DNA of 64,000 nt from Clostridium_I sp047718555 (GTDB taxonomy: Bacteria > Bacillota > Clostridia > Clostridiales > Clostridiaceae), in NCBI RefSeq assembly GCF_047718555.1, contig NZ_JBDNRK010000012.1:1-64000 (forward strand). Direction: 5' to 3'. A program made the translations under genes and the position numbers. Within the stretch, counting starts at the first letter, position 1, and each line of letters opens with the position of its first letter. Below the pieces are notes generated by a model. The model was given only the letters and a program-made list of their open reading frames with translations, was not told where the DNA came from and did not search any database. Below are positions 1-7,997 of the stretch, piece by piece.

Positions 1-169
1 GAAAAAAAAGCAAAAAAAAAATAAAAAAAAATTTTTTTAAATAATATAATAAAATCTAATTTTAGATAATTGTAATTTTTATCTTAATAATTAGAAAATA
101 TAAAATTTATTCTAATAAATTAAAGTTAATTAAATATTTTTTCAAATAATGGTTTGATTTAAATAATAT

Positions 170-199
170 TTTACAATTTTTCTATCATTACCTTATAAT
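170..199 (+). promoter_or_regulatory. Putative sigma-A promoter for the first gene
   Basis: TTTACA at 170-175 and TATAAT at 194-199 are separated by 18 nt and lie 38 nt before the TTG start at 237. The hexamers are close to consensus, but the whole region is AT-rich, so chance matches are possible. Confidence 0.4.
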
Positions 200-236
200 T
201 AAAAGATATTTAGTGAATCTTAAGAGGTGAAAATAT

Positions 237-1526
237 TTGCTTAAAAAATTTCTAAGTAATACAAATATAATATTTTATCTATTTTTCTTTTCAATATTTA
301 TTGAATATCAGTCTAATATAAACAAGATTTATAATATTATATGTTTTATTTTGTATATTGTTTTTATTATTAATCTAATAATAAATTTTAAAAATAAATC
401 TAAATTTGATAAATTAAAGTTTGATAATAAATTTTTGATACTAATAACATTTTTTTATTTTTATACATCAATTATTAATATATTTTTTTATAAGAGTTAT
501 TCATTAGATGATTTTAAATCGTTAAGATATATTATTAGGATGTATTTTATTGCTTTATTTTTATTTTTTAAATTAAATACAAGTAATGACCAATACATTA
601 ATGTATTTTATAAATGGTTTACATTTATAATGAATACTTTTTCTATTATAAGCATATATGAAATTTTATCTAAAAAAAGTTTATTTTCACCATTTTTTAA
701 AATTGACAATTCTTTTGTGGTATCTGAATATAGTGGACAAAGTTTTAGAGTTGTTTCAGTTTTTACACACCCAATTGTATTTGGATTATTTTTAGTTTCA
801 TTATTTTGGTGTAATAAATTTATTATAAGGAATAAGTTTATTAGATTTCCTTTACAAATAATTTTGATGATAAATCTATTTTTTACAGGATCTAGAAGCT
901 CATGGATAGCTTTAGTTATTACTTTAATAATATATTATTTTAAAATTATAATTAGTAAAATTATAAATAGTGATTTTAAAATTACTTATAAAAAGATCTA
1001 TGTTAGCATTTTTATTTTTTTATTATCTGTAATTATATTATTTATATTTTCTAATTATATATTATCTGTAATAAATATTATTTTACAAAGAATTATTACT
1101 GCAACGAATAATTCCTATGGAGATGTTTCTCGGCTTCAGCGATTGGGTACTATACGTATAATATATAATTACATGCTGAATAATGGAATTGTAAATTTTT
1201 TATTTGGGAATGGTTTTAAGTCGGTTAATATATTTATGCTTAATAATCCTGTAGTAATTTCAGGGTTTTCTACGACAGATAATCAATATTTATCTTTTTT
1301 TTATGATTTTGGTTTTTTAGGATTGTTATTATATATAATAATAATAATATATTCAGTAATAATATTTTTCAAAAATAATATTTTAAATATTAATAATCTA
1401 TCTATTTTATGTTTTTTAACTATTTCAGTAAATATGTTTTTCTTTAATAGTTATACGCGGTATAATGTTTTAATTTTTTTAATAGTAACTATGTTTTTCA
1501 TAGGAATAAAAAATAATAAGAATTAA
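237..1526 (+). CDS. O-antigen polymerase/ligase-like membrane protein
   Basis: This 429-residue protein is almost entirely hydrophobic, with roughly ten predicted membrane segments. A central Thr-Gly-Ser-Arg-Ser-Ser-Trp motif (around residue 218) is followed by a long extracytoplasmic loop, an arrangement typical of Wzy polymerases and WaaL-type ligases. The family joins lipid-linked sugar repeats, or transfers polymer, on the outer face of the membrane. The TTG start at 237 is chosen because AGAGGTG lies 8 nt upstream. A clan-A glycoside hydrolase follows after 780 bp of decayed sequence, so this is probably the end of a polysaccharide locus that continues to the left of the window. Base composition is extremely AT-rich even for this genome. 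Polymerase and ligase cannot be separated from sequence alone. Confidence 0.75.
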   Translation: MLKKFLSNTNIIFYLFFFSIFIEYQSNINKIYNIICFILYIVFIINLIINFKNKSKFDKLKFDNKFLILITFFYFYTSIINIFFYKSYSLDDFKSLRYIIRMYFIALFLFFKLNTSNDQYINVFYKWFTFIMNTFSIISIYEILSKKSLFSPFFKIDNSFVVSEYSGQSFRVVSVFTHPIVFGLFLVSLFWCNKFIIRNKFIRFPLQIILMINLFFTGSRSSWIALVITLIIYYFKIIISKIINSDFKITYKKIYVSIFIFLLSVIILFIFSNYILSVINIILQRIITATNNSYGDVSRLQRLGTIRIIYNYMLNNGIVNFLFGNGFKSVNIFMLNNPVVISGFSTTDNQYLSFFYDFGFLGLLLYIIIIIYSVIIFFKNNILNINNLSILCFLTISVNMFFFNSYTRYNVLIFLIVTMFFIGIKNNKN

Positions 1527-1562
1527 AAAAAGGATAAAATATAAGGTTGAATATATGAATAT

Positions 1563-1736
1563 TCTAAAGCCATAGGGTATATAGCAGTTGTTTTAGGACA
1601 TTGCGATTCACACATAACTAAATTTTATTTATTTCATATACAACTATTTTATCTTATATCAGGATATTTTTACAAAGAGGATAATATTAAAAATATTATT
1701 AATTTTATTAGGAGAAGATTATTGCTTTTTCATTAG
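1563..1736 (+). pseudogene. Acyltransferase-3 family remnant
   Basis: An open frame of 57 codons without its own start reads ...IAVVLGHCDSHI..., then LFYLISGYFYK and IINFIRRRLLLF before a TAG stop. This matches the first membrane segment and catalytic-His region of acyltransferase-3 (OafA/WecH-type) proteins, which O-acetylate surface sugars; such proteins normally exceed 300 residues. The nearby ATG at 1555 is in another frame. The fragment follows the polymerase gene and probably marks a deleted member of the same polysaccharide locus. Confidence 0.6.
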
Positions 1737-1787
1737 GGGGAAATATACCAATGAACTAATTAAAATAGGTACTATTCTTCAGTAAAA

Positions 1788-1827
1788 AAAATAAGATACT
1801 TCTCTGACATAGAGATATTTCTTTTTT
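1788..1827. terminator. Imperfect hairpin flanked by A- and T-runs
   Basis: AAGATACTTCTCT pairs imperfectly with AGAGATATTTCTT around a short loop. A run of A precedes the stem and a run of T follows it, so it could terminate transcription on either strand. It lies in the decayed interval. Confidence 0.4.
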
Positions 1828-1882
1828 ATCTGAAAAGGAGTCTTTTAATTTATAACTATACCTATCTAAACAATTATCTTAG

Positions 1883-2018
1883 TGTTATGAACTTATTTTA
1901 TCTGTAATTACTGTTCTCATACGCTCACCATAGAAAACTTCAAGACCATTCTTCAAATTTTGAATTGGTTGTAATTATAAGTGAACTCTTCTCATAATGT
2001 TATGCAAATATTTGGAGT
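1883..2018 (-). pseudogene. IstB-like (IS21 family helper ATPase) remnant
   Basis: Read on the minus strand, two frames together give HYEKSSLIITTNSKFEEWS and, after a frame change, EVFYGERMRTVITDKI. This corresponds to the conserved sensor region of IstB, usually written as YE..SLIITTN..F.EW....DE.....I.DRL. An in-frame stop and a frameshift show that it is dead. IstB is the AAA+ partner of the IS21 transposase IstA. The orientation is opposite to the IS21 left end found at 3572. Confidence 0.55.
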
Positions 2019-2310
2019 ATTAATTGAGTTGTGGCGTGGAGTAGATTTATTAAAGATTAGGTTTATTTTAGAAAATGTACATAGTTTATTATTTAAAAAT
2101 TTTTATAATAAATGTTTTCGCTATTAATATTTAATGCTGCAATCATATTCGAGTCACAATTTGTTAAAGTATTTTAGGTCTTTAGCGAAAATATTATATT
2201 ACAAAGTTATGACTTATTTAATTTTACAATTCCTGTTATTTAACAATCTATAGAATTTTAAATTGATATTCTGAATAATAGAATATTTGAAAGAATTAAA
2301 GGAGATAAGA

Positions 2311-3543
2311 ATGTATAAAAAATCAATTTGCATACTATTAATAATTTTTATTATATTTAATTTTATTATTTTTAGATTTATCACACGAGATAAAATTAAT
2401 TCTAATAATTTAGATAAAAGCTCGCAATTTTTAATAGGTGTAAATATTCATTTTTTAAAACCAAGTGTTCAAGAAGTTAATAAACTTCAAGATGGTGGAT
2501 TTAAAATTGTGAGGAGAGATTTATCATGGGGAAATATTGAAAAGAAAAAAGGAGTATATGATTTTTCACAGTATGATAAATTAGTAAAAAGTATGAGTGA
2601 AAATAATATAAAAATCTTGTTTATTTTAGATTATTCTAATCCTCTATATGATAAAAACCTTTCACCATATACTAATAATGGACGAAAGGCTTTTGCCAAT
2701 TTTGCTAAGGCAGCAGTAGAACATTATAAAGGAAAACAAATTATTTGGGAAATATGGAATGAACCTAATATTACATTCTGGAAACCAAAACCTAATGTTG
2801 ATAATTATTTTAAATTAGTTATAGAAACTATAACTGCTATCAAATCTAAAGATAAAAATGCATTTATAATGGCACCAGCATTATCAACTTTTGATTATGA
2901 TTATTTAAATTGTTTAGGTAAATATGGATTATTTAAACTAATAAATGCTATAAGTATTCATCCATATAGAGCAGAAAATCCAGAAACAATTATAGATGAT
3001 TATAAGAGATTAAGAGATTTAATACAAAAATATCCACATAATAAAAATATTGAAATTTCTTCTGGGGAATGGGGATATTCCACATCGTTGGATGGAATGA
3101 ATGACATAAAACAGGCACAGTACTGCATTCGTTCATATTTAATTAACATTATGTGTGGAATAAATATAAATATTTGGTATGATTGGAGAGATGATGGTAT
3201 CGATAAAAACAATATTGAAGATAATTTTGGAATAGTTTATAATGATTTAACGCCTAAGCCAAGCTATTATGCAATTAAAACTATGAATAAAGTACTTGAT
3301 GGATACAGGTATATAAAGAGAATAGATGTAGGATCAAAAGATGATTATGTACTTATGTTTGAAAAAAACAATAAAATGGTTTATGCTCTTTGGACTACAG
3401 GTAAAGATCATAATGTAAAGGTAGATTTAAAAAGTAAAAAAATTGAAGTTATTGACTTTATAGGAAAGAATTATAGTGATAAAGTTTCTAACAAAGAGTA
3501 TAAAATTAGTATAGATGAAAATGTTAAATATATTTTGAACTAG
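2311..3543 (+). CDS. Clan-A glycoside hydrolase, membrane-anchored (GH39/GH5-like)
   Basis: This 410-residue protein has one N-terminal membrane or signal segment (residues 4-24) followed by an (alpha/beta)8-type domain. It contains EIWNEPN, whose Glu151 would be the acid/base residue, and SSGEWGYS, whose Glu253 would be the nucleophile. This pattern is typical of clan-A retaining glycosidases such as GH39. The short C-terminal beta region (after about residue 330) may be the usual accessory beta domain. ATG 2311 is preferred to the TTG 24 bp upstream because AAAGGAG lies 8 nt before it. A role in trimming or remodelling an exopolysaccharide fits the polymerase gene upstream. The substrate is unknown. 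Confidence 0.7.
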   Translation: MYKKSICILLIIFIIFNFIIFRFITRDKINSNNLDKSSQFLIGVNIHFLKPSVQEVNKLQDGGFKIVRRDLSWGNIEKKKGVYDFSQYDKLVKSMSENNIKILFILDYSNPLYDKNLSPYTNNGRKAFANFAKAAVEHYKGKQIIWEIWNEPNITFWKPKPNVDNYFKLVIETITAIKSKDKNAFIMAPALSTFDYDYLNCLGKYGLFKLINAISIHPYRAENPETIIDDYKRLRDLIQKYPHNKNIEISSGEWGYSTSLDGMNDIKQAQYCIRSYLINIMCGININIWYDWRDDGIDKNNIEDNFGIVYNDLTPKPSYYAIKTMNKVLDGYRYIKRIDVGSKDDYVLMFEKNNKMVYALWTTGKDHNVKVDLKSKKIEVIDFIGKNYSDKVSNKEYKISIDENVKYILN

Positions 3544-3571
3544 TTAGTGAATAATATGCTCTGTTAGAGCA

Positions 3572-3816
3572 CTTGATACGTTGAAAGTGAGCCACTTTCA
3601 CGGAATAATTTGAGCCACCCTCACGCCGGGTGATTCACCTACATATTTTTTGTCAATAATGAATTTATACGCTATTTTTAGTGTAAATAAATTCAAAGGA
3701 GGTCATATTATTATGACCAGATATAGAGAAATACTACGATTGCATAATCAAGGTATTAGTCAGCGTAGTATTGCATTAAGTTGCGAGTGTTCTCGCAACA
3801 CCGTATCAAGGACTTT
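3572..3816 (+). mobile_element. IS21-family left-end fragment
   Basis: Two direct repeats of TGAGCCAC-TCACG type lie at 3588-3602 and 3611-3625, ahead of an istA start. Multiple terminal repeats of this kind are the transposase-binding sites of IS21 elements. Only the left end and the first codons of istA survive. The right junction near 3816 runs directly into another repeated motif. Confidence 0.6.
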
Positions 3817-3925
3817 AGCAACTTCGGTCGAAAGCGCCCTCAGTAGGGTGACAGTCACCTGTCTAAAAAACAAAAATAAAGTCAGTAAAGTAACAGGGCA
3901 ATTGCTCTGTTTTTTCTTGAGTTAA
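3713..3925 (+). pseudogene. istA: Truncated istA (IS21 transposase) N-terminus
   Basis: From ATG 3713, with AAAGGAGGT upstream, the first 34 or so codons encode YREILRLHNQGISQRSIAL and the following C-S-R-N-T-V-S-R-T-L, the helix-turn-helix that opens IstA. Full IstA proteins are 400-500 residues with a DDE core, which is absent here. After about 3815 the frame runs into unrelated sequence that carries a GACAGTCACCTGTC palindrome and a terminator. The remaining codons are therefore not transposase. It is a dead fragment. Confidence 0.65.
3893..3916 (+). terminator. Rho-independent terminator
   Basis: ACAGGGCA pairs with TGCTCTGT around a tiny loop and is followed by six T. A very similar hairpin occurs at 62401. 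Confidence 0.6.
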
Positions 3926-4082
3926 ATGACAGTTTGACGCAGTTCATTTTCAAATAGGATATCAATATGTATAAAGGTATACTTAGTATGGAATAAGACT
4001 TAATTTTCTGATAAAATAAAAGTATAGAGATATAAAATAATGTATGTTAATATATGGAAGTAGATACAGAGGATGTGATAGA

Positions 4083-4990
4083 GTGCCTAGAAAAAAGAAA
4101 AAAATACTGGATGATAATTTCATAATGTCACCTAAGTATGACTTTGTGTTTAAATATATATTTGGTAATGAAAAGCATAAGGATTTATCAATAGCATTAC
4201 TTAGTGATATACTAACTGTTCCAGAGGAAGAATTCGAAGGTATAGAAATAATAAATAGTGAACTTATAAAGGAGTTTAAGGAAGATAAAAAAGGAATTCT
4301 TGATGTAAGGATAAAAACAAAAAGTGGAAAGCAGATAGATGTAGAAATACAGATACTTCCAACAGAGTATATGGCAGAACGAACTATATTTTATTGGGGT
4401 AAGATGTATACGGGTCAGATAAAGCCAAGAGATACCTATGATAAGCTAAAGAAGTGTGTAACTATAAATATAGTGGATTTCAAGTGTACACCGCTAAATA
4501 AATTGTACTCCGTTTACCATATAACAGAGGATAAAACAGGATATAAATTAACAGATATACTGGAGGTTCACTTTTTAGAACTACCAAAGCGTTTTGATGA
4601 AGATGTGGAGAGATGAGGATGATCCAGTAGTCCAATGGATGGAATTCCTAGATGCAAGAACGAGGAGAGATGGAAATGTTAGTGAAAAAGAATAAAGATA
4701 TAAAGAAAGCTTATGATTTATTGCAGATAATAAGTAAAGATGAAAAGGCTAGAATGCTATACGAAGCCCAGCAGGCAGAAATCAGTGATCAGCTAACTAG
4801 AATAAAATCAGCTGAAGCTAAGGGAGAAGCTAAAGGAGAAGCTAAAGGAATAGCTGAAGGAATAGCTGAAGGAAAAGAAGCAGCAGCTATAAATTTTCTA
4901 AAACTTGGAGTAGATGAAGAAATAATAGCCAAAGGTACAGGACTAAGCATAGAAAAGGTATTGGAACTTAAGAAGAAGTATGAAAATTAG
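4083..4990 (+). pseudogene. Frameshifted PD-(D/E)XK (Rpn-type) transposase/nuclease gene
   Basis: The sequence is a close relative of the intact gene at 49314-50237. The N-terminal frame (from GTG 4083) encodes the PD-(D/E)XK nuclease-like part, with MSPKYDFVFKYIFG, and LDVRIKTKSGKQIDVEIQ as the likely D...E-x-Q active-site strand. Relative to the intact copy, 2 nt are missing near 4608 and 2 nt near 4666, so the frame ends at 4616. A separate frame (4652-4990) carries the C-terminal coiled region with 4-residue repeats (AKGE/AEGI). The family is annotated as Rpn/PDDEXK_2 recombination-promoting nuclease or putative transposase. It may be a recent pseudogene or contain sequencing errors. Confidence 0.7.
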
Positions 4991-5042
4991 AGCAAGGAGC
5001 TAACTTGGATGACAGTCACATGTCGAGAAAAGAAAATATGAA

Positions 5043-5063
5043 AACAGCCTTAGGGCTGTTTTT
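5043..5063 (+). terminator. Rho-independent terminator
   Basis: AACAGCC-TTA-GGGCTGTT is followed by a T-run. It lies 50 bp after the frameshifted nuclease gene and just before the IS200 left end. Confidence 0.7.
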
Positions 5064-5087
5064 GTTATTTTTGATTGTATTTAGAAT

Positions 5088-5108
5088 ACCACTGGTTTTA
5101 CCAGTGGT
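5088..5108. repeat. IS200 left-end hairpin
   Basis: Eight-base stem ACCACTGG/CCAGTGGT with a TTTTA loop. It has the same loop as the right-end hairpin at 5784 but a different stem. Confidence 0.75.
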
Positions 5109-5144
5109 TCCAAAAAGCTTTTAGCTATGAGTAGAAAAAATAAA

Positions 5145-5201
5145 ACCTCCAATATAAAATAGAAGTAGGTTTGCCGACCACAACTAAAATATATTGGAGG
5201 T
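5145..5201 (+). promoter_or_regulatory. Stem that sequesters the tnpA ribosome binding site
   Basis: ACCTCCAATATA at 5145-5156 is the exact complement of TATATTGGAGGT at 5190-5201, which contains the tnpA Shine-Dalgarno sequence. In a transcript this stem would hide the ribosome binding site. A similar 5' structure is known to repress transposase translation in IS200. Confidence 0.65.
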
Positions 5202-5210
5202 GTGTCCAAA

Positions 5211-5684
5211 ATGGACAATAGTAGTTTAGCACATAGTAAATGGAATTGTAAATATCATGTAGTTTTTGCACCGAAGTATAGGAGACAAATAATATACGGT
5301 AAGATAAAAGCAGATATTGGAGTAATACTTAGAAAATTATGTGAACATAAAGGGGTAGAAATTATGGAGGCAAATGCATGTAAAGATCATATACATATGC
5401 TTTTAAGTATACCACCTAAATTAAGTGTATCTCAATTTATGGGATATCTGAAAGGTAAAAGTTCACTAATGATTTTTGATAGACATGCAAATTTAAAATA
5501 TAAGTATGGTAATAGACAATTTTGGTGTAAAGGATACTATGTTACGACTGTAGGAAAAAATAAAAAAGTCATAGAAGAATATATAAGGAACCAGATTCAA
5601 GAAGATTTAGCATATGAACAAATGAGTTTAAAAGAATATATTGACCCGTTTACAGGTGAGACAGTAAATAAAGGCAAAAAATAA
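5211..5684 (+). CDS. tnpA: IS200-type Y1 (HUH) transposase TnpA
   Basis: This 157-residue protein is the usual size for a single-domain TnpA. It shows the HUH motif in KDHIHMLLSIPP and the region of the catalytic tyrosine near EEYIRNQ. The enzyme cuts and joins single-stranded ends during replication-linked peel-and-paste transposition. ATG 5211 is preferred to the GTG at 5202, because GGAGG at 5196-5200 is too close to the GTG and well spaced for the ATG. A GCACC-TTTTA-GGTGC-like hairpin follows the stop. The gene looks intact, so the element may still be active. Confidence 0.88.
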   Translation: MDNSSLAHSKWNCKYHVVFAPKYRRQIIYGKIKADIGVILRKLCEHKGVEIMEANACKDHIHMLLSIPPKLSVSQFMGYLKGKSSLMIFDRHANLKYKYGNRQFWCKGYYVTTVGKNKKVIEEYIRNQIQEDLAYEQMSLKEYIDPFTGETVNKGKK

Positions 5685-5783
5685 AGCACCTTTTAGGTGC
5701 AGCCAGTGAAGGCATGCGGTTGGCAAACCGTTCAGTGTGCGAGTAGCACCTGCCAGTAACATGCCCTTATAGGGCTAGAGCAA

Positions 5784-5804
5784 ACCACCCGTTTTACGGG
5801 TGGT
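5784..5804. repeat. IS200 right-end hairpin
   Basis: Eight-base stem ACCACCCG/CGGGTGGT with a TTTTA loop. It lies 100 bp after the tnpA stop. Confidence 0.75.
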
Positions 5805-5864
5805 GCTGATTAGAAATTTGAAAATAGTCTATAATTTAAAAAAAAAGATGTTTGGAGAAAATTT

Positions 5865-6449
5865 ATGAGTAGAAAAAGTAGAGAATGGTATCCAAATGTT
5901 GTTATGCATATAACATCAAGAGGAAACCATAGAAATGACATTTTTAGATATGATGAAGATTATGAATTTTATATTATTTCACTTGAAGAATGTGTAAAGT
6001 ATTTTAATAGTGAATTTGAAATATTAGGGTATACTTTAATGACCAACCATATTCACTTACAAATTCAAACAAAAGAAAAACATATAGGTTTTTTTATGAA
6101 AAGGCTAAACAACTTTTATGCAAAATACTTTAATAATAAATACAATTATATTGAGCATCTTTTTCAAGAAAGGTATGGATCAGAAATAATTAATAATGAT
6201 AAGTATATGCTTGAGACTAGTAGATATATACATCTTAATCCTGTTAGAGCTAATATGGTGAAAAAACCTGAAGAATATGAATGGAGTAGTTATTGCATGT
6301 ATATAGGAAAAAGAAAAGAAAGAATTATAAATTCTGAGAGTATACTATCTTACTTTAAAAAAGAAAATTGCAGAGAATTATATAAAGGTTATGTAGAAAG
6401 TTCAATAAAAACGAATTCATTCGAAAAATTAGAAGAAGAGGAGGGATAA
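5865..6449 (+). CDS. REP-associated-type Y1 transposase (RAYT-like)
   Basis: This 194-residue protein has the Y1_Tnp layout of the REP-associated branch. It opens with ITSRGNHRNDIFRYDED, has the HUH motif in TNHIHLQI, and carries the diagnostic SRYIHLNPVRANMV followed by PEEYEWSSY. The catalytic tyrosine is probably in SRYIHLNP. TTTGGAG lies 10 nt before the ATG. The stop is only 2 nt before the TTG start of yifB, so the three genes are probably co-transcribed. I see no flanking REP palindromes, which suggests a domesticated, vertically inherited gene rather than a mobile one. It is distinct from the IS200 TnpA next to it. Confidence 0.8.
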   Translation: MSRKSREWYPNVVMHITSRGNHRNDIFRYDEDYEFYIISLEECVKYFNSEFEILGYTLMTNHIHLQIQTKEKHIGFFMKRLNNFYAKYFNNKYNYIEHLFQERYGSEIINNDKYMLETSRYIHLNPVRANMVKKPEEYEWSSYCMYIGKRKERIINSESILSYFKKENCRELYKGYVESSIKTNSFEKLEEEEG

Positions 6450-6451
6450 TA

Positions 6452-7990
6452 TTGGCATCAGTTGTGAATAGCTTTGCAATCTCAGGTATTGATGCGTATG
6501 TAGTAAATATAGAAACTGATACGATATACGGACAGCCTTCTGTTTCTATAGTTGGACTTGGTGATGCCGCTGTAAAAGAAGCGAGGGAAAGATTAGAAGC
6601 ATCAATAAATCATGAAAAGTATGAATTCCCAAAGATGAGAATAGTAATAAATTTAGCACCAGGAGATGTTAAAAAGAGCGGCTCTCACTTTGATTTAGCG
6701 ATGGCTGTAGGTTTATTAATTAAATCAAATCAAATAGCAGTAAATAATGTAGAAGAATTTGCTTTTATAGGGGAGCTATCTTTAAATGGGCAGCTAAGAT
6801 CATGCACAGGAGTTCTTCCTATGGCAATTGAAGCCAAAAAGAAAGGAATAAAAAATTTAGTAGTTCCAAGAGACAATATGAAAGAAGCATCACTTGTAAA
6901 AGGTATTAATATATTTTCATTTGATACATTAAAAAATGTTGTACAATTTCTACAAGATACTAACTATAATTTAGATTTATCAGGCTTAAATGAACAACAT
7001 ATAATTGAACATGAAAGTTTATTAGATTTTAAAGATGTTCAAGGTCAAGATTCTATAATTGATTTTATTGTAGTCGCGGCAGCTGGAGGCCACAATATGA
7101 TTTTATCAGGTTCGCCTGGCTGTGGTAAATCAATGATAGCAAAAAGAATTCCAACAATTTTACCTGAGATGACGGAAGAAGAGGCCTTAGAAGCAACTAA
7201 AATATATAGTGTTGCTGGTTTGTTAAAAAATAGAGGAACATTAATACAAAACAGACCATTTAGAGCTCCTCACCATAATGCCTCCATGAACTCACTAGTA
7301 GGTGGTGGAATTTATGCAAAACCAGGAGAAATATCTTTAGCACATAATGGAGTACTTTTTTTAGATGAGATTGCTGAGTTTAATAAAAGTACATTAGAGG
7401 CTTTAAGACAGCCAATGGAAGATAAAATTGTAACTATATCAAGAGTAAAGTATTCTCATAGTTATCCTGCTAATTTTATGTTTGTAGCAGCTATGAATCC
7501 TTGTCCATGTGGATATCATGGAGAAGAGCGATGTCACTGTACAGATTATGAAGTTACTAAATATAGAAGTAAAATTTCTGGACCTATACTTGACAGAATA
7601 GATATTCAAAAATGTGTTCAGCCAGTTAATTTTATGGATTTATCAAGTTATAAGCAAGGTAGGTCATCTAAAGAATTAAAAGAAATAGTGCAACAAGCAA
7701 GAAAAATACAGGTGGAAAGATACAAAAATATAGAAAGGGTTAACTGTAATGCACAGATGACTCCAGCTCTTATTAAAGAATTTTGTAAGTTAGATGATGA
7801 AAGTAAAAAAATGTTGCAATTAGCTTATGATAAATTTAAATACAGTGCTAGAACTTATCATAAATTTTTAAGGGTAGCCAGAACTTTTGCTGATATAGAG
7901 CAATCTGAGAATATAAAAAAAGGACATATTATGAAAGCACTGCTTTGTAGAGATTTAGAGAAAGAGCAGGTAAATATGGTTGTTGTATAG
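6452..7990 (+). CDS. yifB: YifB/ComM-family Mg-chelatase-like AAA+ ATPase
   Basis: This protein has 512 residues, the normal length. Residues 1 to about 165 form the Lon-protease-like ChlI domain (GIDAYVVNIE, then INLAPGDVKKSG). The AAA+ module has Walker A GSPGCGKS (220-227), Walker B VLFLDEIAEF, the arginine-rich RAPHHNAS motif and a C-terminal Mg_chelatase_C region (MTPALIKEF to LARTFADIEQ-like). ComM, the Gram-negative homologue, is a helicase that promotes branch migration during natural transformation. The TTG start is supported by GAGGAGGGA just upstream. The next gene is dprA, a conserved pairing in Clostridia that fits a role in DNA processing. Confidence 0.92.
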   Translation: MASVVNSFAISGIDAYVVNIETDTIYGQPSVSIVGLGDAAVKEARERLEASINHEKYEFPKMRIVINLAPGDVKKSGSHFDLAMAVGLLIKSNQIAVNNVEEFAFIGELSLNGQLRSCTGVLPMAIEAKKKGIKNLVVPRDNMKEASLVKGINIFSFDTLKNVVQFLQDTNYNLDLSGLNEQHIIEHESLLDFKDVQGQDSIIDFIVVAAAGGHNMILSGSPGCGKSMIAKRIPTILPEMTEEEALEATKIYSVAGLLKNRGTLIQNRPFRAPHHNASMNSLVGGGIYAKPGEISLAHNGVLFLDEIAEFNKSTLEALRQPMEDKIVTISRVKYSHSYPANFMFVAAMNPCPCGYHGEERCHCTDYEVTKYRSKISGPILDRIDIQKCVQPVNFMDLSSYKQGRSSKELKEIVQQARKIQVERYKNIERVNCNAQMTPALIKEFCKLDDESKKMLQLAYDKFKYSARTYHKFLRVARTFADIEQSENIKKGHIMKALLCRDLEKEQVNMVVV

Positions 7991-7997
7991 GAAAAAA

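Larger units (their letters stand above)
5078..5806 (+). mobile_element. Intact IS200-type element (IS200/IS605 family)
   Basis: A single Y1 transposase gene lies between subterminal hairpins ACCACTGG-TTTTA-CCAGTGGT-type at 5088-5108 and ACCACCCG-TTTTA-CGGGTGGT-type at 5784-5804. These are the imperfect-palindrome ends that TnpA recognises as single strands. There are no terminal inverted repeats and no tnpB, as expected for the IS200 group. The outer boundaries are approximate because these elements create no target duplication. Confidence 0.8.

Noticed and set aside
2116..2200. Minus-strand reading that resembles the zinc-finger tail of TnpB (CDSNMIAALNI)
   Set aside because: Too short and not extended on either side; the match could be chance in AT-rich DNA.
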